From contig JAAVCH010000013.1 of NCBI GenBank assembly GCA_014802425.1, forward strand, positions 33,814 through 97,813: a stretch of DNA of 64,000 nucleotides, written 5' to 3'. This DNA comes from Bacteroides sp. GTDB lineage: Bacteria > Bacteroidota > Bacteroidia > Bacteroidales > Muribaculaceae. Every line of letters starts with the position of its first letter. Within the stretch, counting starts at the first letter, position 1. This document shows positions 8,540 to 17,873 of the stretch, piece after piece. Both the position numbers and the translations under genes were made by a program. The notes under the pieces were generated by a model. It saw only the letters and a program-made list of their open reading frames with translations. It was not told the origin of the DNA and did not search any database.

Positions 8540-9826
8540 TCAGTTGCCGTCGGGGAATCCCTGAGGGAGCGGGGAGCTTTCGGGCGCAGGCAGCTCCTCG
8601 GGGTCAGCCTCCTCCTCTTCTCCGGCTCCCTCGTCATAGTTCCAGCGCATCACGCCGAGGCCGAGCACGTACGGCAGCAGCCATGAATACCATGTCGGGT
8701 AGGCGCGTTGCAGGAATATCATGACTATGAGCAGGAAGAAGGAGGTGCCGTAACGCAGGTTGCACCCCGGGGGAATAAGCATGAGATAGAGCATCATAAC
8801 GAACGCCAGGCCGATGAAGCCGTTGCGGAGGATGAAGATCTTGTAGCCGGCGCCGGCTATCTTGAGCTTGTCGGCCTTCAGCGAGCGCACGCCCAGCACG
8901 GCCGTGCCGTCGGACACACATTCCCTGAAGAAGTAGTCGGTGTGACGCAGCGTACGGTTGTTGCCCTTGATGCCCTTGTCCTTGTCGAATTCAAGTCGCT
9001 CGAAGATAAGTTTGTTGACGGGGTTCTGACCGCCGTTCCACACCACGGTGCAGAAAAGCCATGTACCGCCCACGATGAAGACTATGCCCGCCATCGTGTA
9101 GATGTTTTTGATCTTCGCCATCGCCCATCCCACGAACAGGATCAGGTATCCGGCCAGAGAGAAGGAAAGGACCACACTCACCACCAGTATCCACATCAGG
9201 GGCTGGCGCTTCATCCTGAACCGGTTGGCGAAAAGCAGCAGGGCGCATATCAGCGACTGGTGGCCCGGCTCAAGGAATGGGCCTCCGAAGCGGAATATTC
9301 CCGCATTCTCCGACAGGTACATGTTGGTCTTCATGAAGAAGTAGTAGTTGTCGAAGGTCAGATAGGAATCGGAAAGCTCGTATGGCAGGAATAGCGAGCT
9401 CGGGAGCGGCACCAGGAACGAGAGGCCGAAAAAGACTATGCTGACGCCCATCATTATGGAGAACCATTTGGTGACATATCCCAGGAGGTCCTTCTGCAGC
9501 TGCTCTTCGAGCGTGAAGAGCAGCACTGCCGGAAGATATGAGAAGAATATGGTCAGCGCGTAGTTGAAATCGAGGATATAGAGGGAGTAGACCGAGTAGA
9601 GCACCAGTACCCCCAGGATGCCGTAGGCACGCGGCGTCACCCTGAGCCGGAAATGGCCGAAAGCGAAGCACATCAGGAACAGACCGCTGACTATGAGCGG
9701 GATATAGTTGCGCGGGAGAAGGAAAGCGAACCAGATGTAGCTCGAAACGAGCAGATATATCAGGTTCGTGAATTTAAAGATCGTCCACATGGAGGTTTCT
9801 TCGTTAGGGAGTTGTTTGTATCTCAT
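8540..9826 (-). CDS. Wzy-like O-antigen/capsule polymerase
   Basis: A 428-residue inner-membrane protein with about 10-12 hydrophobic helices, a large periplasmic loop in the middle (rich in aromatic and polar residues, including FRFGGPFLEPGHQS, a pattern common in O-antigen ligase/polymerase proteins), and a soluble acidic, proline-rich tail (GEEEEADPEELPAPESSPLP). Wzy proteins join lipid-linked repeat units in the periplasm. The context (Wzx flippase, glycosyltransferases, ugd) supports this. Met13 (MWTIFKFTN) is an alternative start. Polymerase versus ligase cannot be decided from sequence, but a polymerase is expected in such a locus. Confidence 0.75.
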   Translation of the reverse strand: MRYKQLPNEETSMWTIFKFTNLIYLLVSSYIWFAFLLPRNYIPLIVSGLFLMCFAFGHFRLRVTPRAYGILGVLVLYSVYSLYILDFNYALTIFFSYLPAVLLFTLEEQLQKDLLGYVTKWFSIMMGVSIVFFGLSFLVPLPSSLFLPYELSDSYLTFDNYYFFMKTNMYLSENAGIFRFGGPFLEPGHQSLICALLLFANRFRMKRQPLMWILVVSVVLSFSLAGYLILFVGWAMAKIKNIYTMAGIVFIVGGTWLFCTVVWNGGQNPVNKLIFERLEFDKDKGIKGNNRTLRHTDYFFRECVSDGTAVLGVRSLKADKLKIAGAGYKIFILRNGFIGLAFVMMLYLMLIPPGCNLRYGTSFFLLIVMIFLQRAYPTWYSWLLPYVLGLGVMRWNYDEGAGEEEEADPEELPAPESSPLPQGFPDGN

Positions 9827-9915
9827 TAAGAAACGTGCGCGTAACGCCTTAACGTGTATCAGGGCCGAAATTTATTTCACATTTGCGGTCAATCCCCTTT
9901 TTCAATCTTCCATTC

Positions 9916-9946
9916 TTTGCCGACTCATAAAATTTTAGTAATTTTG
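9916..9946 (+). promoter_or_regulatory. promoter with the shared TTTGCCGACTC element (glycosyltransferase operon)
   Basis: TTTG at 9916-9919, 19-base spacer, TAATTTTG at 9939-9946. The bases from the -33 box onward read TTTGCCGACTC, identical to three other promoters in this window. Predicted start of transcription is ~75 bases before the first gene at 10024. Confidence 0.8.
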
Positions 9947-10023
9947 TAGATGCCTCACCTCTGACTCTTCGCCTTCACTCCTCGTTACTTCAAGTACCCC
10001 CCTCGGGCTTTCCCGGTCTATAC

Positions 10024-11184
10024 ATGAAAATCCTGTTCGTTTTCCACATATCCTCCATGATGGGAGGAGCCAATATCTCCGGACTGAATCTGGTGCGCGG
10101 GCTGAGGTCGTACGGTCACGATGTGACTGTGCTTTGCCCGGGGCCAGGCCACCTCCACGATACCCTCATGACTGAAGGTTTCGAGGTGATTGTGGAGCGC
10201 TTTTTCATGGCATGGCCTCATCTCGACAACAACCTTTCCTCCTACATGAAGTTTTTCCCGAAGGCCCTGCGCAACAGCATCCACAACCGTAAAGCCCTTA
10301 AGGAAGTGCTGCCGAGGCTACGCGCCATCAATCCCGACATCGTACACTCCAACACCGGCGTGATGGATTTCGGACTGAAGATAGCCAAAGCGCTCGGGAA
10401 GCCCCATATCACGCATTTCCGCGAATTCGGCTACCGCGACACCGGATCGATGATGTGGCATTCCTCGGCGTTCCGCAAATATCCGCGCCAGTGGAACATT
10501 GCAATCACACGCGAGACCGCCGACTTCCACCGCCTCCCCGCATCGCGCACCGACATAATCTACAATCCGGTCTACAGCCTGCATGAGCGACGCGAGCTCT
10601 CCGCCGCTCCGGGCGAATATATCCTTTATGTCGGCGGCCTGTACCCCTCGAAGGGGCTCGAGGACCTTATCGAGGCCTACGCCGCGCTGCCGCCCGACCT
10701 CCGGACCTCACATTCCCTCAAGATAGCCGGCACGACTTTCGACCATGTCTATGAGGCGTCGCTCCGGCAGAAATGCGAGTCGCTGCGCATAGCCGGCTCA
10801 GTGGAATGGCTCGGACACCGAGACGATGTCTCCCTACTGATGTCGGGCGCGATGGTCACCGTCATCCCAAGCCATAACGAGGCTTTCGGGCGCACCATGG
10901 CGGAAGCTATGTTCAACAACTGCCTCGTGATCGCACGCGACGCCCACGGACTCCACGAGCAGTTCGAAATCGGCATACAGCGCACGGGGCATGAGATAGG
11001 CCTCAGGTTTACCGATGTCCCATCCCTCACCCTACGCCTTACGGAAGCCCTCACCAATCCACGCGGACATTACCGGCAGATGGTCGATGACGCCCGCGCC
11101 ACGGTGGAGCAGGAATACTCCACCGAGGGCAACATCGCCTCCGTCGACCGGCTCTACAAGACCATCGCCTCATCAGAAAAGTGA
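10024..11184 (+). CDS. glycosyltransferase family 4
   Basis: A 386-residue cytoplasmic enzyme of GT-B fold. The N-terminal half opens MKILFVFHISSMMGGANISGLNLVRGL, with the glycine-rich acceptor-side loop of GT4. The C-terminal half has YVGGLYPSKGLEDLIEAY (donor-domain start, near 197) and the HNEAFGRTMAEAM motif (near 296), the family's E-x7-E nucleotide-sugar site with both glutamates kept. It is first in a seven-gene plus-strand run driven by the promoter at 9916. It adds one sugar to the lipid-linked repeat unit; donor and acceptor are not predictable. It ends at 11184, just before the next gene. Confidence 0.88.
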   Translation: MKILFVFHISSMMGGANISGLNLVRGLRSYGHDVTVLCPGPGHLHDTLMTEGFEVIVERFFMAWPHLDNNLSSYMKFFPKALRNSIHNRKALKEVLPRLRAINPDIVHSNTGVMDFGLKIAKALGKPHITHFREFGYRDTGSMMWHSSAFRKYPRQWNIAITRETADFHRLPASRTDIIYNPVYSLHERRELSAAPGEYILYVGGLYPSKGLEDLIEAYAALPPDLRTSHSLKIAGTTFDHVYEASLRQKCESLRIAGSVEWLGHRDDVSLLMSGAMVTVIPSHNEAFGRTMAEAMFNNCLVIARDAHGLHEQFEIGIQRTGHEIGLRFTDVPSLTLRLTEALTNPRGHYRQMVDDARATVEQEYSTEGNIASVDRLYKTIASSEK

Positions 11185-11231
11185 TGCCTATTCCCTGCTC
11201 CACCCAATCCGACACAAGCCTTAAGCACGTC

Positions 11232-12191
11232 ATGAACACTGATCCACTGGTGGCCATAGTAATCCCTGCCTATAAACCGGATTTCCTCAGGTCTACGCTT
11301 GAATCCATAGCCGCCCAGACCGACCGGCGCTTCCACGTGTTTATAGGCGACGACGCAAGTCCGCACGACATCGCCTCCATAGCCGCCGAATTCGAAGGGA
11401 GGCTCCCGCTGACCTACCACCGCTTTGCCGACAACCTCGGAAGCACCGACCTTGTCGGCCAGTGGCACCGCTGCATCGGCCTCACGGGCGACATCCCTTA
11501 CATCTGGCTTTTCAGCGACGATGACGTAATGGGATCCGAATGCATACGCGATTTCCTCAGCCTTCCGAAAAGGGTGCGCGACGAGTCGGTGCTGCGCTTC
11601 TCCCTCCGCATCATCGATGCCGAAGGGCGTCACATCGAGGATGCCCCCTCCTACCCCTTGCGCGTCACCCCCGCCGAGTATCTCAAGGGTAAGCTTGAAG
11701 GAGGCCTGACAAGCTATGTCGTGGAGTTTATCTTCCCCCGCAGGGTCTACGACGCTGTCGGAGGATTCGAGAATTTCGACCTGGCGTGGGGCTCCGATTT
11801 CATGACCTGGATCAAGATGGCCAATGCCACGGCAAACGGAATAATCACCATCGGAGGCCCGGAGACATTCGTGGCATGGCGCCGGAGCGACCTCAACATA
11901 TCACCCGATGTAAGCCACCCGGTCGTGGTGCGCAAGTGCCGCGCCCTAATCGAGAACGCCGTGTTCCTGCAGCGCTTCATGAAGAATCACCCCGAGGAGT
12001 TCCGCTCCATAGGCGGGGCGCGGTTCCGCTGGGTCCGGTTCCCGCTCGGCGAACTGGTGCGCCGCCGCCGGATTCTCGGATATAAGGATATCTTACGTCT
12101 CTCAAAGGAATATTCACAAAAAGTAGGTTACCCGTTTATATCATTTCCCATAGGTTTTAGCGTTACTATCTTAAAGCGCCTTGGAAAATGA
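11232..12191 (+). CDS. glycosyltransferase family 2
   Basis: I choose the ATG at 11232 because it gives the standard GT2 opening LVAIVIPAYKPDFLRSTLESI; the frame stays open back to 11181, overlapping the previous gene, so a longer start there is possible. The 319-residue GT-A protein has the GDDASP nucleotide-binding turn and the metal-binding DDD of WLFSDDDVMG. After the catalytic half there is a basic tail but no membrane helix. It sits in the polysaccharide operon and overlaps the next gene by four bases. Role: transfer of one sugar from a nucleotide donor; specificity unknown. Confidence 0.87.
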   Translation: MNTDPLVAIVIPAYKPDFLRSTLESIAAQTDRRFHVFIGDDASPHDIASIAAEFEGRLPLTYHRFADNLGSTDLVGQWHRCIGLTGDIPYIWLFSDDDVMGSECIRDFLSLPKRVRDESVLRFSLRIIDAEGRHIEDAPSYPLRVTPAEYLKGKLEGGLTSYVVEFIFPRRVYDAVGGFENFDLAWGSDFMTWIKMANATANGIITIGGPETFVAWRRSDLNISPDVSHPVVVRKCRALIENAVFLQRFMKNHPEEFRSIGGARFRWVRFPLGELVRRRRILGYKDILRLSKEYSQKVGYPFISFPIGFSVTILKRLGK

Positions 12192-13300
12192 AAGAAAAGA
12201 CACGCATCTGCTGGATCACGGCTTCTTATTTTCTTGACGTGGATCTGCCTGTTGTCCCTTCGCTTATGGATGATTTCATAATCGACTGGACTGTCATCAC
12301 CACTCCCGGCCAGCTGCGGTCGGACTCTGACTATATACGCTCGCAGACCGGCCGGAACGTGAATGTGGTCACCGCCCCGGCACGCTTCTACTCCCCCGCG
12401 CTTTTCACCTTCTTCAGGAGCCTCGTGCGCCGCATCGCCGAGGCGCGCTACGACCTTTATTACCTCGACATCAGCGACCTGCTGTTTCTCTTTCCGCTGG
12501 TGAAGAAATACCTTCCCGCCGACAGAGTCATCGTGGCCACCCATAACGTAAGCGTCCCCAAAGGGGCCCGCCTCGCTCCGCTTGCCAAGATGACGATGCG
12601 ATACATCCTCTCCCGGTTCCGGCATTTCCAGGTATTCTCCAAGTCGCAGCTGGAGGTGCTGAAATCACGCCGGCCGGATGCCGATGTGTTCTATTGCCCG
12701 CTGATGCTTAAGGACTACGGCCCGCTCCCCGCAGACGTGAAAAAGGAGCCGGGCATACGCACATTTCTTTTCTTCGGCAAGATCATACGCTACAAGCGTC
12801 TCGACATACTGCTCCGCGCCGTCAACCTGCTGGCCGACCGTGGCGTGGGCGGCTTCCGCGTGGAAATCTGCGGCTACTGCGGCGCCCACACCTGGCAAAA
12901 GGAATATCAGCCGCTCATCGAGCACCCTGACCTCGTGAGCACCGACATCCGCCGCATCCCCAACGAGGAGGTGGCCCGCTGCTTCGCGAAAAGCGATTTT
13001 TTCGTGATGCCCTATCAGGACATAGCCCAGAGCGGCGCACTGACCGTGGCGCTCAATTACAATCTCCCCGTCATAGCGAGCGATCTTCCGGCATTCAAGG
13101 AATTCCTTACTCCCGGCGTCGACTCCATGTTCTTCGCCTCGGGCGACGCCGCAGCCCTCGCCGACGCGATGCAGAAAGCCATCGAGATGCCTGCCGGCGA
13201 ATACATGGCCATGGAGCGTTCCCTGGCCGATATGGTCAGCGACCGCCTCTCCCACGTGGCCATCATATCCTCCTACCGCAATTATCTCAATTCGCTCTGA
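12188..13300 (+). CDS. glycosyltransferase family 4 (divergent N-terminus)
   Basis: A 370-residue protein overlapping the previous gene by four bases. The C-terminal half is clearly GT-B/GT4: FLFFGKIIRYKRLDILLRAV (near 191-210), then the donor-site region MPYQDIAQSGALTVALNYNLPVIASDLPAF, where the usual acidic residue of the E-x7-E motif is replaced by Gln-Ser-Gly, a pattern seen in some GT4 subfamilies. The N-terminal half is poorly conserved, as expected for the acceptor side. It acts in the cytoplasm on the growing repeat unit. Donor unknown. Confidence 0.8.
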   Translation: MKEKTRICWITASYFLDVDLPVVPSLMDDFIIDWTVITTPGQLRSDSDYIRSQTGRNVNVVTAPARFYSPALFTFFRSLVRRIAEARYDLYYLDISDLLFLFPLVKKYLPADRVIVATHNVSVPKGARLAPLAKMTMRYILSRFRHFQVFSKSQLEVLKSRRPDADVFYCPLMLKDYGPLPADVKKEPGIRTFLFFGKIIRYKRLDILLRAVNLLADRGVGGFRVEICGYCGAHTWQKEYQPLIEHPDLVSTDIRRIPNEEVARCFAKSDFFVMPYQDIAQSGALTVALNYNLPVIASDLPAFKEFLTPGVDSMFFASGDAAALADAMQKAIEMPAGEYMAMERSLADMVSDRLSHVAIISSYRNYLNSL

Positions 13301-13301
13301 C

Positions 13302-14567
13302 ATGCCGTTGCCCGTACTTGCCTCCGATAAGACCTGCACCGGATGTCTGGCATGCTCCAACGTATGCCCGGCGGCGGCCATTGTCGCCGCTCCGCGCGCC
13401 GACGGACACACGGGCATCTCCGTCGATGCCGACAGATGCATCCGCTGCGGGCGCTGCGAGAGGGCGTGCCCGGTCGTGAACGGCAGGCCCTACGGCCGTC
13501 AGGAGGCTCCTGGCGCCGCCCTTGCCGCCTGGGCCAATGATGACGCCGTGCGGCGCCGGGGCGCCACCGCCGGAATATTCGGCGCGCTCGCCTCGCAATT
13601 CCTCCGCGAAGCCGGCGGCTTCGTGGCAGGCGCCGTAATGGATGGGCTGCGATGCCGCTACATACTGACTTCCGACCTCAACGACCTCCCGCGGCTGCAG
13701 GGCTCCAAATACATGGCCTCCGATCCGGGCGACATCTACCGCCGGGTGCTTTCCGCGCTCAAGGAGGGAGGCCGGGTACTGTTCTGCGGGGTGCCCTGCC
13801 ATGTGGCGGGGCTTCTCAACGTAATCCCTCCGCGCCTGCAGGAGCGTCTTTTCACCGTCGACCTCATATGCGGCGGGGTGTCGTCGCCGCTGCTTGTCGA
13901 CCGGTTCGCCGAGGCACATCCCGACATGACGGGGATAAGGAGTTTCCGCGACAAGGAGGAGGGCTGGAATCCGCGAGGCTACCGCTACAGGCTTCAGTAC
14001 ATCGGTGCGGACGGAAGCGTCATCCGTATGAATCCCGCAGTGAAGAATCTCGTCACCGACGGATTCGCCTGCGAGCTTACCGACCGGCATAGCTGCTACC
14101 GCTGCCGGATGGCCTTCCCGTCGCGGAATTCCGACCTCACCATAGGTGACCTTTGGGGCGACCGGAGGTTTACCGCCCAGCACCGTAAGGGGGTCAGCCT
14201 GGTCCTTGTCCACTCCCCGAAAGGGGAAGTCCTTCTGACAGAGGCGGCCATCGAGACCGCCCCCGTCGACCCCCGCGAGGCCCTGGCCGGCAATTCCCGC
14301 ATCTTCAACGGCGACTCCGCCAAACGCTTTTTCCCGGAGCGGATCTTCTTCCCGCGCCTTGTGCGCAGGCTCTCTTTCTCCGCGCTCGAACGCGTCTATG
14401 CCGGCCGGCGCGACGGCGCCTCGCCGCTGTGGCTCCCGTTCTGGGCATGGAGGCTCATATCGTTCCGGCTCGCCGGGATGCTCCGCAAGGCAACGGACCG
14501 TCGACTGATTTCCCGGATTTTCACGGAAAGGCACACTTCATCTTTAAATGACACATCGGAAAAATGA
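13302..14567 (+). CDS. FrhB-like iron-sulfur flavoprotein, polysaccharide-locus type
   Basis: The 421-residue protein begins with two 4Fe-4S ferredoxin motifs, CTGCLACSNVCP near residue 12 and CIRCGRCERACP near residue 46, followed by the N- and C-terminal domains of the coenzyme F420 hydrogenase/dehydrogenase beta subunit family (VLFCGVPCHVAGLL near 162; DLTIGDLWG near 280). Members occur widely in bacterial capsule and exopolysaccharide loci, nearly always next to a pyruvyl transferase as here, and do not use F420 in these hosts as far as is known. The starting ATG is one base after the previous stop. A redox step on a sugar or pyruvyl group is a guess; the substrate is unknown. Confidence 0.85.
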   Translation: MPLPVLASDKTCTGCLACSNVCPAAAIVAAPRADGHTGISVDADRCIRCGRCERACPVVNGRPYGRQEAPGAALAAWANDDAVRRRGATAGIFGALASQFLREAGGFVAGAVMDGLRCRYILTSDLNDLPRLQGSKYMASDPGDIYRRVLSALKEGGRVLFCGVPCHVAGLLNVIPPRLQERLFTVDLICGGVSSPLLVDRFAEAHPDMTGIRSFRDKEEGWNPRGYRYRLQYIGADGSVIRMNPAVKNLVTDGFACELTDRHSCYRCRMAFPSRNSDLTIGDLWGDRRFTAQHRKGVSLVLVHSPKGEVLLTEAAIETAPVDPREALAGNSRIFNGDSAKRFFPERIFFPRLVRRLSFSALERVYAGRRDGASPLWLPFWAWRLISFRLAGMLRKATDRRLISRIFTERHTSSLNDTSEK

Positions 14568-15610
14568 ACGTCGGAATACTCACATATCACTGGGAAGACA
14601 ATTACGGAGCCACCCTTCAGGCCTACGCCACGTATAAGGCCGTCGCCTCGCTCGGACATAATCCGGTCTTCATCGACCTTCGGCTCCCCTACAGCCCGGG
14701 ACTCATCGGCCGCATCGTTTTCGGCCTGAAGCACAAGCGGTTCGATGATTTCCGGAAGCGGTTCTTCCGCCACCTCACCCCCGTCACCTACCGCGACGTA
14801 GACTCCCTGCGCAGGAATCCCCCTGCGCTCGACGTCTATCTCACCGGGAGCGACCAGACCTGGAATCCCCTCATAGCCAAAGACCTTCTTCCGGCGTTTT
14901 TCCTGACCTTCGGCGACACGGACGTACGCCGCGTGACCTACGCCACGAGCATCGGCCTCAACGAATGGTCGGGTTCGCCGGCCATTTCCGACGATGAAAT
15001 CCGCACCGCCCTCGACTCTTTCAGCCATATCAACCTGCGCGAGGACTCGGCCATCGAGATATGCCGCGCCAGATTCGGCCATGAGGCGCGCCAGGTGGTA
15101 GACCCCGTGCTTCTTTTCAGCGACTATCCCGAGCTGGTGCCCGACCGCGCGGAGTCAGGCGAAGTAGTGGTCTATAAGCTTATCGACGACAGTGAGTTCT
15201 ACCGCCTCGCGCTTGCGACGGCACACCATATCGGAGCTCCCATACGCTCCATCGGCAGCGTGCGCCGCCCGAAAGGGTTCCGCGCCGGCTATCCGGAGCG
15301 CGTGGAGAAATGGGTGGAGCGCATCGCCACCGCCCGGCTCGTGCTTACGGATTCCTTCCACGGCACGGTGTTCAGCCTGCTCTACCACCGCCCGTTTGTG
15401 GTGTATGTCGGCGATCCGGCGCGTGTGACCCGCATACGGTCGCTTCTTGAGCAACTTGGCCTCACCGACCGCATCCTCTCCCATCACTCCTCGGTGGCCG
15501 ACATGAAGCGCCTCGCCATGACCCCCATAGACTGGGACCACGTCGATTCGACACTCGCCTCCCTGAGAAAGGATTCCTTCGACTCCCTCTCCCGCTCCCT
15601 CACCCCCTGA
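14564..15610 (+). CDS. polysaccharide pyruvyl transferase family protein
   Basis: A 348-residue protein related to CsaB/WcaK enzymes that place a pyruvate ketal on sugars from phosphoenolpyruvate. Visible marks: the glycine-poor opening MNVGILTYHWEDNYGATLQAYA typical of the family, LTGSDQTWNP near 105, the conserved VDPVLLF near 183, and LVLTDSFHGTVFSLLYHRPFV near 263, which holds the family's His-Gly motif. It overlaps the FrhB-like gene by four bases, so the two are translationally coupled and probably act together. It suggests that the polymer is acidic through pyruvylation. Exact acceptor unknown. Confidence 0.87.
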   Translation: MNVGILTYHWEDNYGATLQAYATYKAVASLGHNPVFIDLRLPYSPGLIGRIVFGLKHKRFDDFRKRFFRHLTPVTYRDVDSLRRNPPALDVYLTGSDQTWNPLIAKDLLPAFFLTFGDTDVRRVTYATSIGLNEWSGSPAISDDEIRTALDSFSHINLREDSAIEICRARFGHEARQVVDPVLLFSDYPELVPDRAESGEVVVYKLIDDSEFYRLALATAHHIGAPIRSIGSVRRPKGFRAGYPERVEKWVERIATARLVLTDSFHGTVFSLLYHRPFVVYVGDPARVTRIRSLLEQLGLTDRILSHHSSVADMKRLAMTPIDWDHVDSTLASLRKDSFDSLSRSLTP

Positions 15611-15632
15611 ACCTGAAAAACCTTATCCCACG

Positions 15633-16376
15633 ATGGATATCCGCGCATTCGTTGACAACATCACCACCACATCAGCCGGCTTCCCCGACCGCACTTTCTC
15701 AGAAAAAGGGAAGGCATACACCTGCGTCAATCCCTATTCCTATCATATCGTGAGACGGAATCCGGAGGTGTTCGCACGTATGGACGGCCTGTTTGTCGAC
15801 GGGATGCTGATGTGCCGGTTCATCAACCTTCTCTGGAAACGCCGCATCCCGCGCCTGAGCTTCGACATGGCCGGCATGGCGGTGGATCTCTTCAACCGCC
15901 TCAACTCCCCCGGCTGCGCCGAATCCCTATATCTGATAGGCGCACGCAGCGGGCAGCTCGAACTCACCGTCGGCCAGATCCGCGGCACTTACCCCGGCAT
16001 CGACATCGCCGGGTACCGTAACGGCTATTTTTCCGACGCCGAAGAGCGCCGGGAGGCGATACGCTCCATCGTCAGCCTTAATCCGGATTTCGTACTGGTG
16101 GGCATGGGGTCTCCTCTGCAGGAGCGTTTCGCGGCCGACCTGCGCGACGCAGGTTTCAAGGGGATTGTCTTCACCTGCGGAGGATTCCTGCATCAGACTT
16201 CAAGACGCATCAATTACTATCCCGAATGGGTCAACCGCTTCAATCTACGGGCCTTCTACCGACTGTACAGGGAGAAGGGTCTTTTCAAGCGCCTTTACAA
16301 CGTGCTTCTGGAATTTCCGGTGCTATTTACGCTTGATACGTTCAAGGCCCGGAAGGCGGCTCGCCACGGCTCGTAG
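15633..16376 (+). CDS. WecG/TagA/CpsF-family glycosyltransferase (GT26)
   Basis: A 247-residue protein with the family marks YTCVNPYSYHIVRRNPE near the N-terminus, the RMDGLFVDGMLM segment, and FVLVGMGSPLQERFAADL near 150, matching the VGxGxPxQE signature. Members move ManNAc, ManNAcA or related sugars onto lipid-linked GlcNAc in teichoic acid, enterobacterial common antigen and capsule synthesis. Start is 22 bases after the previous stop. Its last 54 bases overlap the end of the convergent Wzx gene. Specificity cannot be read from sequence. Confidence 0.88.
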   Translation: MDIRAFVDNITTTSAGFPDRTFSEKGKAYTCVNPYSYHIVRRNPEVFARMDGLFVDGMLMCRFINLLWKRRIPRLSFDMAGMAVDLFNRLNSPGCAESLYLIGARSGQLELTVGQIRGTYPGIDIAGYRNGYFSDAEERREAIRSIVSLNPDFVLVGMGSPLQERFAADLRDAGFKGIVFTCGGFLHQTSRRINYYPEWVNRFNLRAFYRLYREKGLFKRLYNVLLEFPVLFTLDTFKARKAARHGS

Positions 16377-17873
16377 CACAAAGCCACGGTCGTCGCCGTC
16401 AAGTCCGATCCACCATATCACCGCCAATGCCGTCACGAATCCCGTGCCGACCCTGAGCATCCCCCCTACGGAGCCTTCCGGGAAAATCCCCGTGCCGAAT
16501 ATTTCGTAGACCGCAGCCAGCACCCCCGATACCCTCAGGGCCGGAAAGGCCACCTGACTCCAGTATGCCCCGAGACTGAGGCCGATCTCCTTACGGGCTA
16601 TGAGCACACGCAGGCCAAGCACGAGGATAAAGAGCACTATGAGCGTCACGAGAGTGCTTGTGGGTCCTCCCCCGAGCCAAAGCACCAGGGCGGCTATCGG
16701 GATATACATGAGGGTGCATACACCCACTTTCACCTGATAGTCGCGTATCCGGCCCGTGGCGCGTATCATCTGCGTGATGGGGGGCTCAAGGCTCACGATC
16801 AGGGCGTAGACGAGAAGCAATTGGGAGAATACGGTCATCGTGGGATTGACCTGGTCGGCTCCGAGCCACACCGACAGCACCTCTTTCATGCCGCATATCA
16901 GCGGAAAGCCGAGCGCCACGAGAAGGAAGAACGAGAATTTCGAGCTTTTGAGTCCGAGCTGCATCATGCGCTCCACATCGCCCGCGGCATACGACTTCAC
17001 TATCTGGGGCGAGACGGCCATGAAGAAGTTGATGGAGAAGTTTATGACGGTGGAATAGACCTTGTCGGCTATGGCCTTGGCTGTGTTGACGAGGGGGCCG
17101 AAAAACATGTTGAGCAGGATGCCCTGACCCTGCACCACGAGCATCCCCGATATGGAGCCGAAGAGGTTCCAGCCGGCATACGAGCCTATTTCGCGGGCCA
17201 GAGCGCGGTCGGTGACGAAGCTTACCTTGCAGAATGGGAATCTGCGCCTGCAGTAGATCACGTAGATGCTCCACATTATCCATCCCTGTACGGCCAGCAG
17301 CGCGCCGTACCACACCAGGCGTCCGTGGGGCAGCGCCAGCAGGATGAACACCACCCCGAGACGCATCACCCCTTCGGCGATGCTGAAGTAGGCGTAGACG
17401 CCCATCTTTTCGTTGGCCACTATCTGGGCGTTGTAGGGCACCGTCATGACCGACGCCACGAATGTGAGTATAGTGAACTGGTACACTTCTTTTGCGGCCT
17501 CAAGCCGGGACGGGGGGATGACGAGAATGTCGTTGAGGAACCAGGGCCCCACGGCCTCGGCTATGATTATGACGGCCACCGAGATGAGCACGAAGCCCCA
17601 CAGCAGCAGGCTGAACGCCCGGCTGTAGGCCCTGTAGTCGTTGCGCCCCAGATGATAGGCGAGAAACCTCTGCACGGCCGACGACATGGTGGCCATCAGG
17701 AAGTTGAGCGACGCCACGATGTTGGCCACGACATTGTAGATGCCGTAGTCCATCGCGCCGAGCGCCTCCAGGGTGACCCTGACCGTGTAGAGGCTGATCA
17801 GGATCAGCAGGATCATGCGCACATAGAGCATCGCCGTGTTCCGGGCGATACGGGCGTTAGCGGAGGAGGCCAT
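16323..17873 (-). CDS. Wzx-like polysaccharide flippase
   Basis: A 516-residue inner-membrane protein with about 12-14 helices, of the MATE/Wzx (polysaccharide transport) fold; it should move lipid-linked repeat units across the inner membrane. The frame stays open another 34 codons upstream, but that part is the antisense-frame image of the GH18 gene end (a threonine/arginine-rich run), so I choose Met at 17873 (MASSANARIARNTAMLYVRM), giving a 17-base overlap with the GH18 gene. Recognisable segments include the N-terminal ARNTAMLYVRMILLILISLYTVRVTL and the family's conserved middle loop around SYAGWNLFGSISGML. Both ends overlap other genes. Confidence 0.85.
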   Translation of the reverse strand: MASSANARIARNTAMLYVRMILLILISLYTVRVTLEALGAMDYGIYNVVANIVASLNFLMATMSSAVQRFLAYHLGRNDYRAYSRAFSLLLWGFVLISVAVIIIAEAVGPWFLNDILVIPPSRLEAAKEVYQFTILTFVASVMTVPYNAQIVANEKMGVYAYFSIAEGVMRLGVVFILLALPHGRLVWYGALLAVQGWIMWSIYVIYCRRRFPFCKVSFVTDRALAREIGSYAGWNLFGSISGMLVVQGQGILLNMFFGPLVNTAKAIADKVYSTVINFSINFFMAVSPQIVKSYAAGDVERMMQLGLKSSKFSFFLLVALGFPLICGMKEVLSVWLGADQVNPTMTVFSQLLLVYALIVSLEPPITQMIRATGRIRDYQVKVGVCTLMYIPIAALVLWLGGGPTSTLVTLIVLFILVLGLRVLIARKEIGLSLGAYWSQVAFPALRVSGVLAAVYEIFGTGIFPEGSVGGMLRVGTGFVTALAVIWWIGLDGDDRGFVLRAVASRLPGLERIKRK

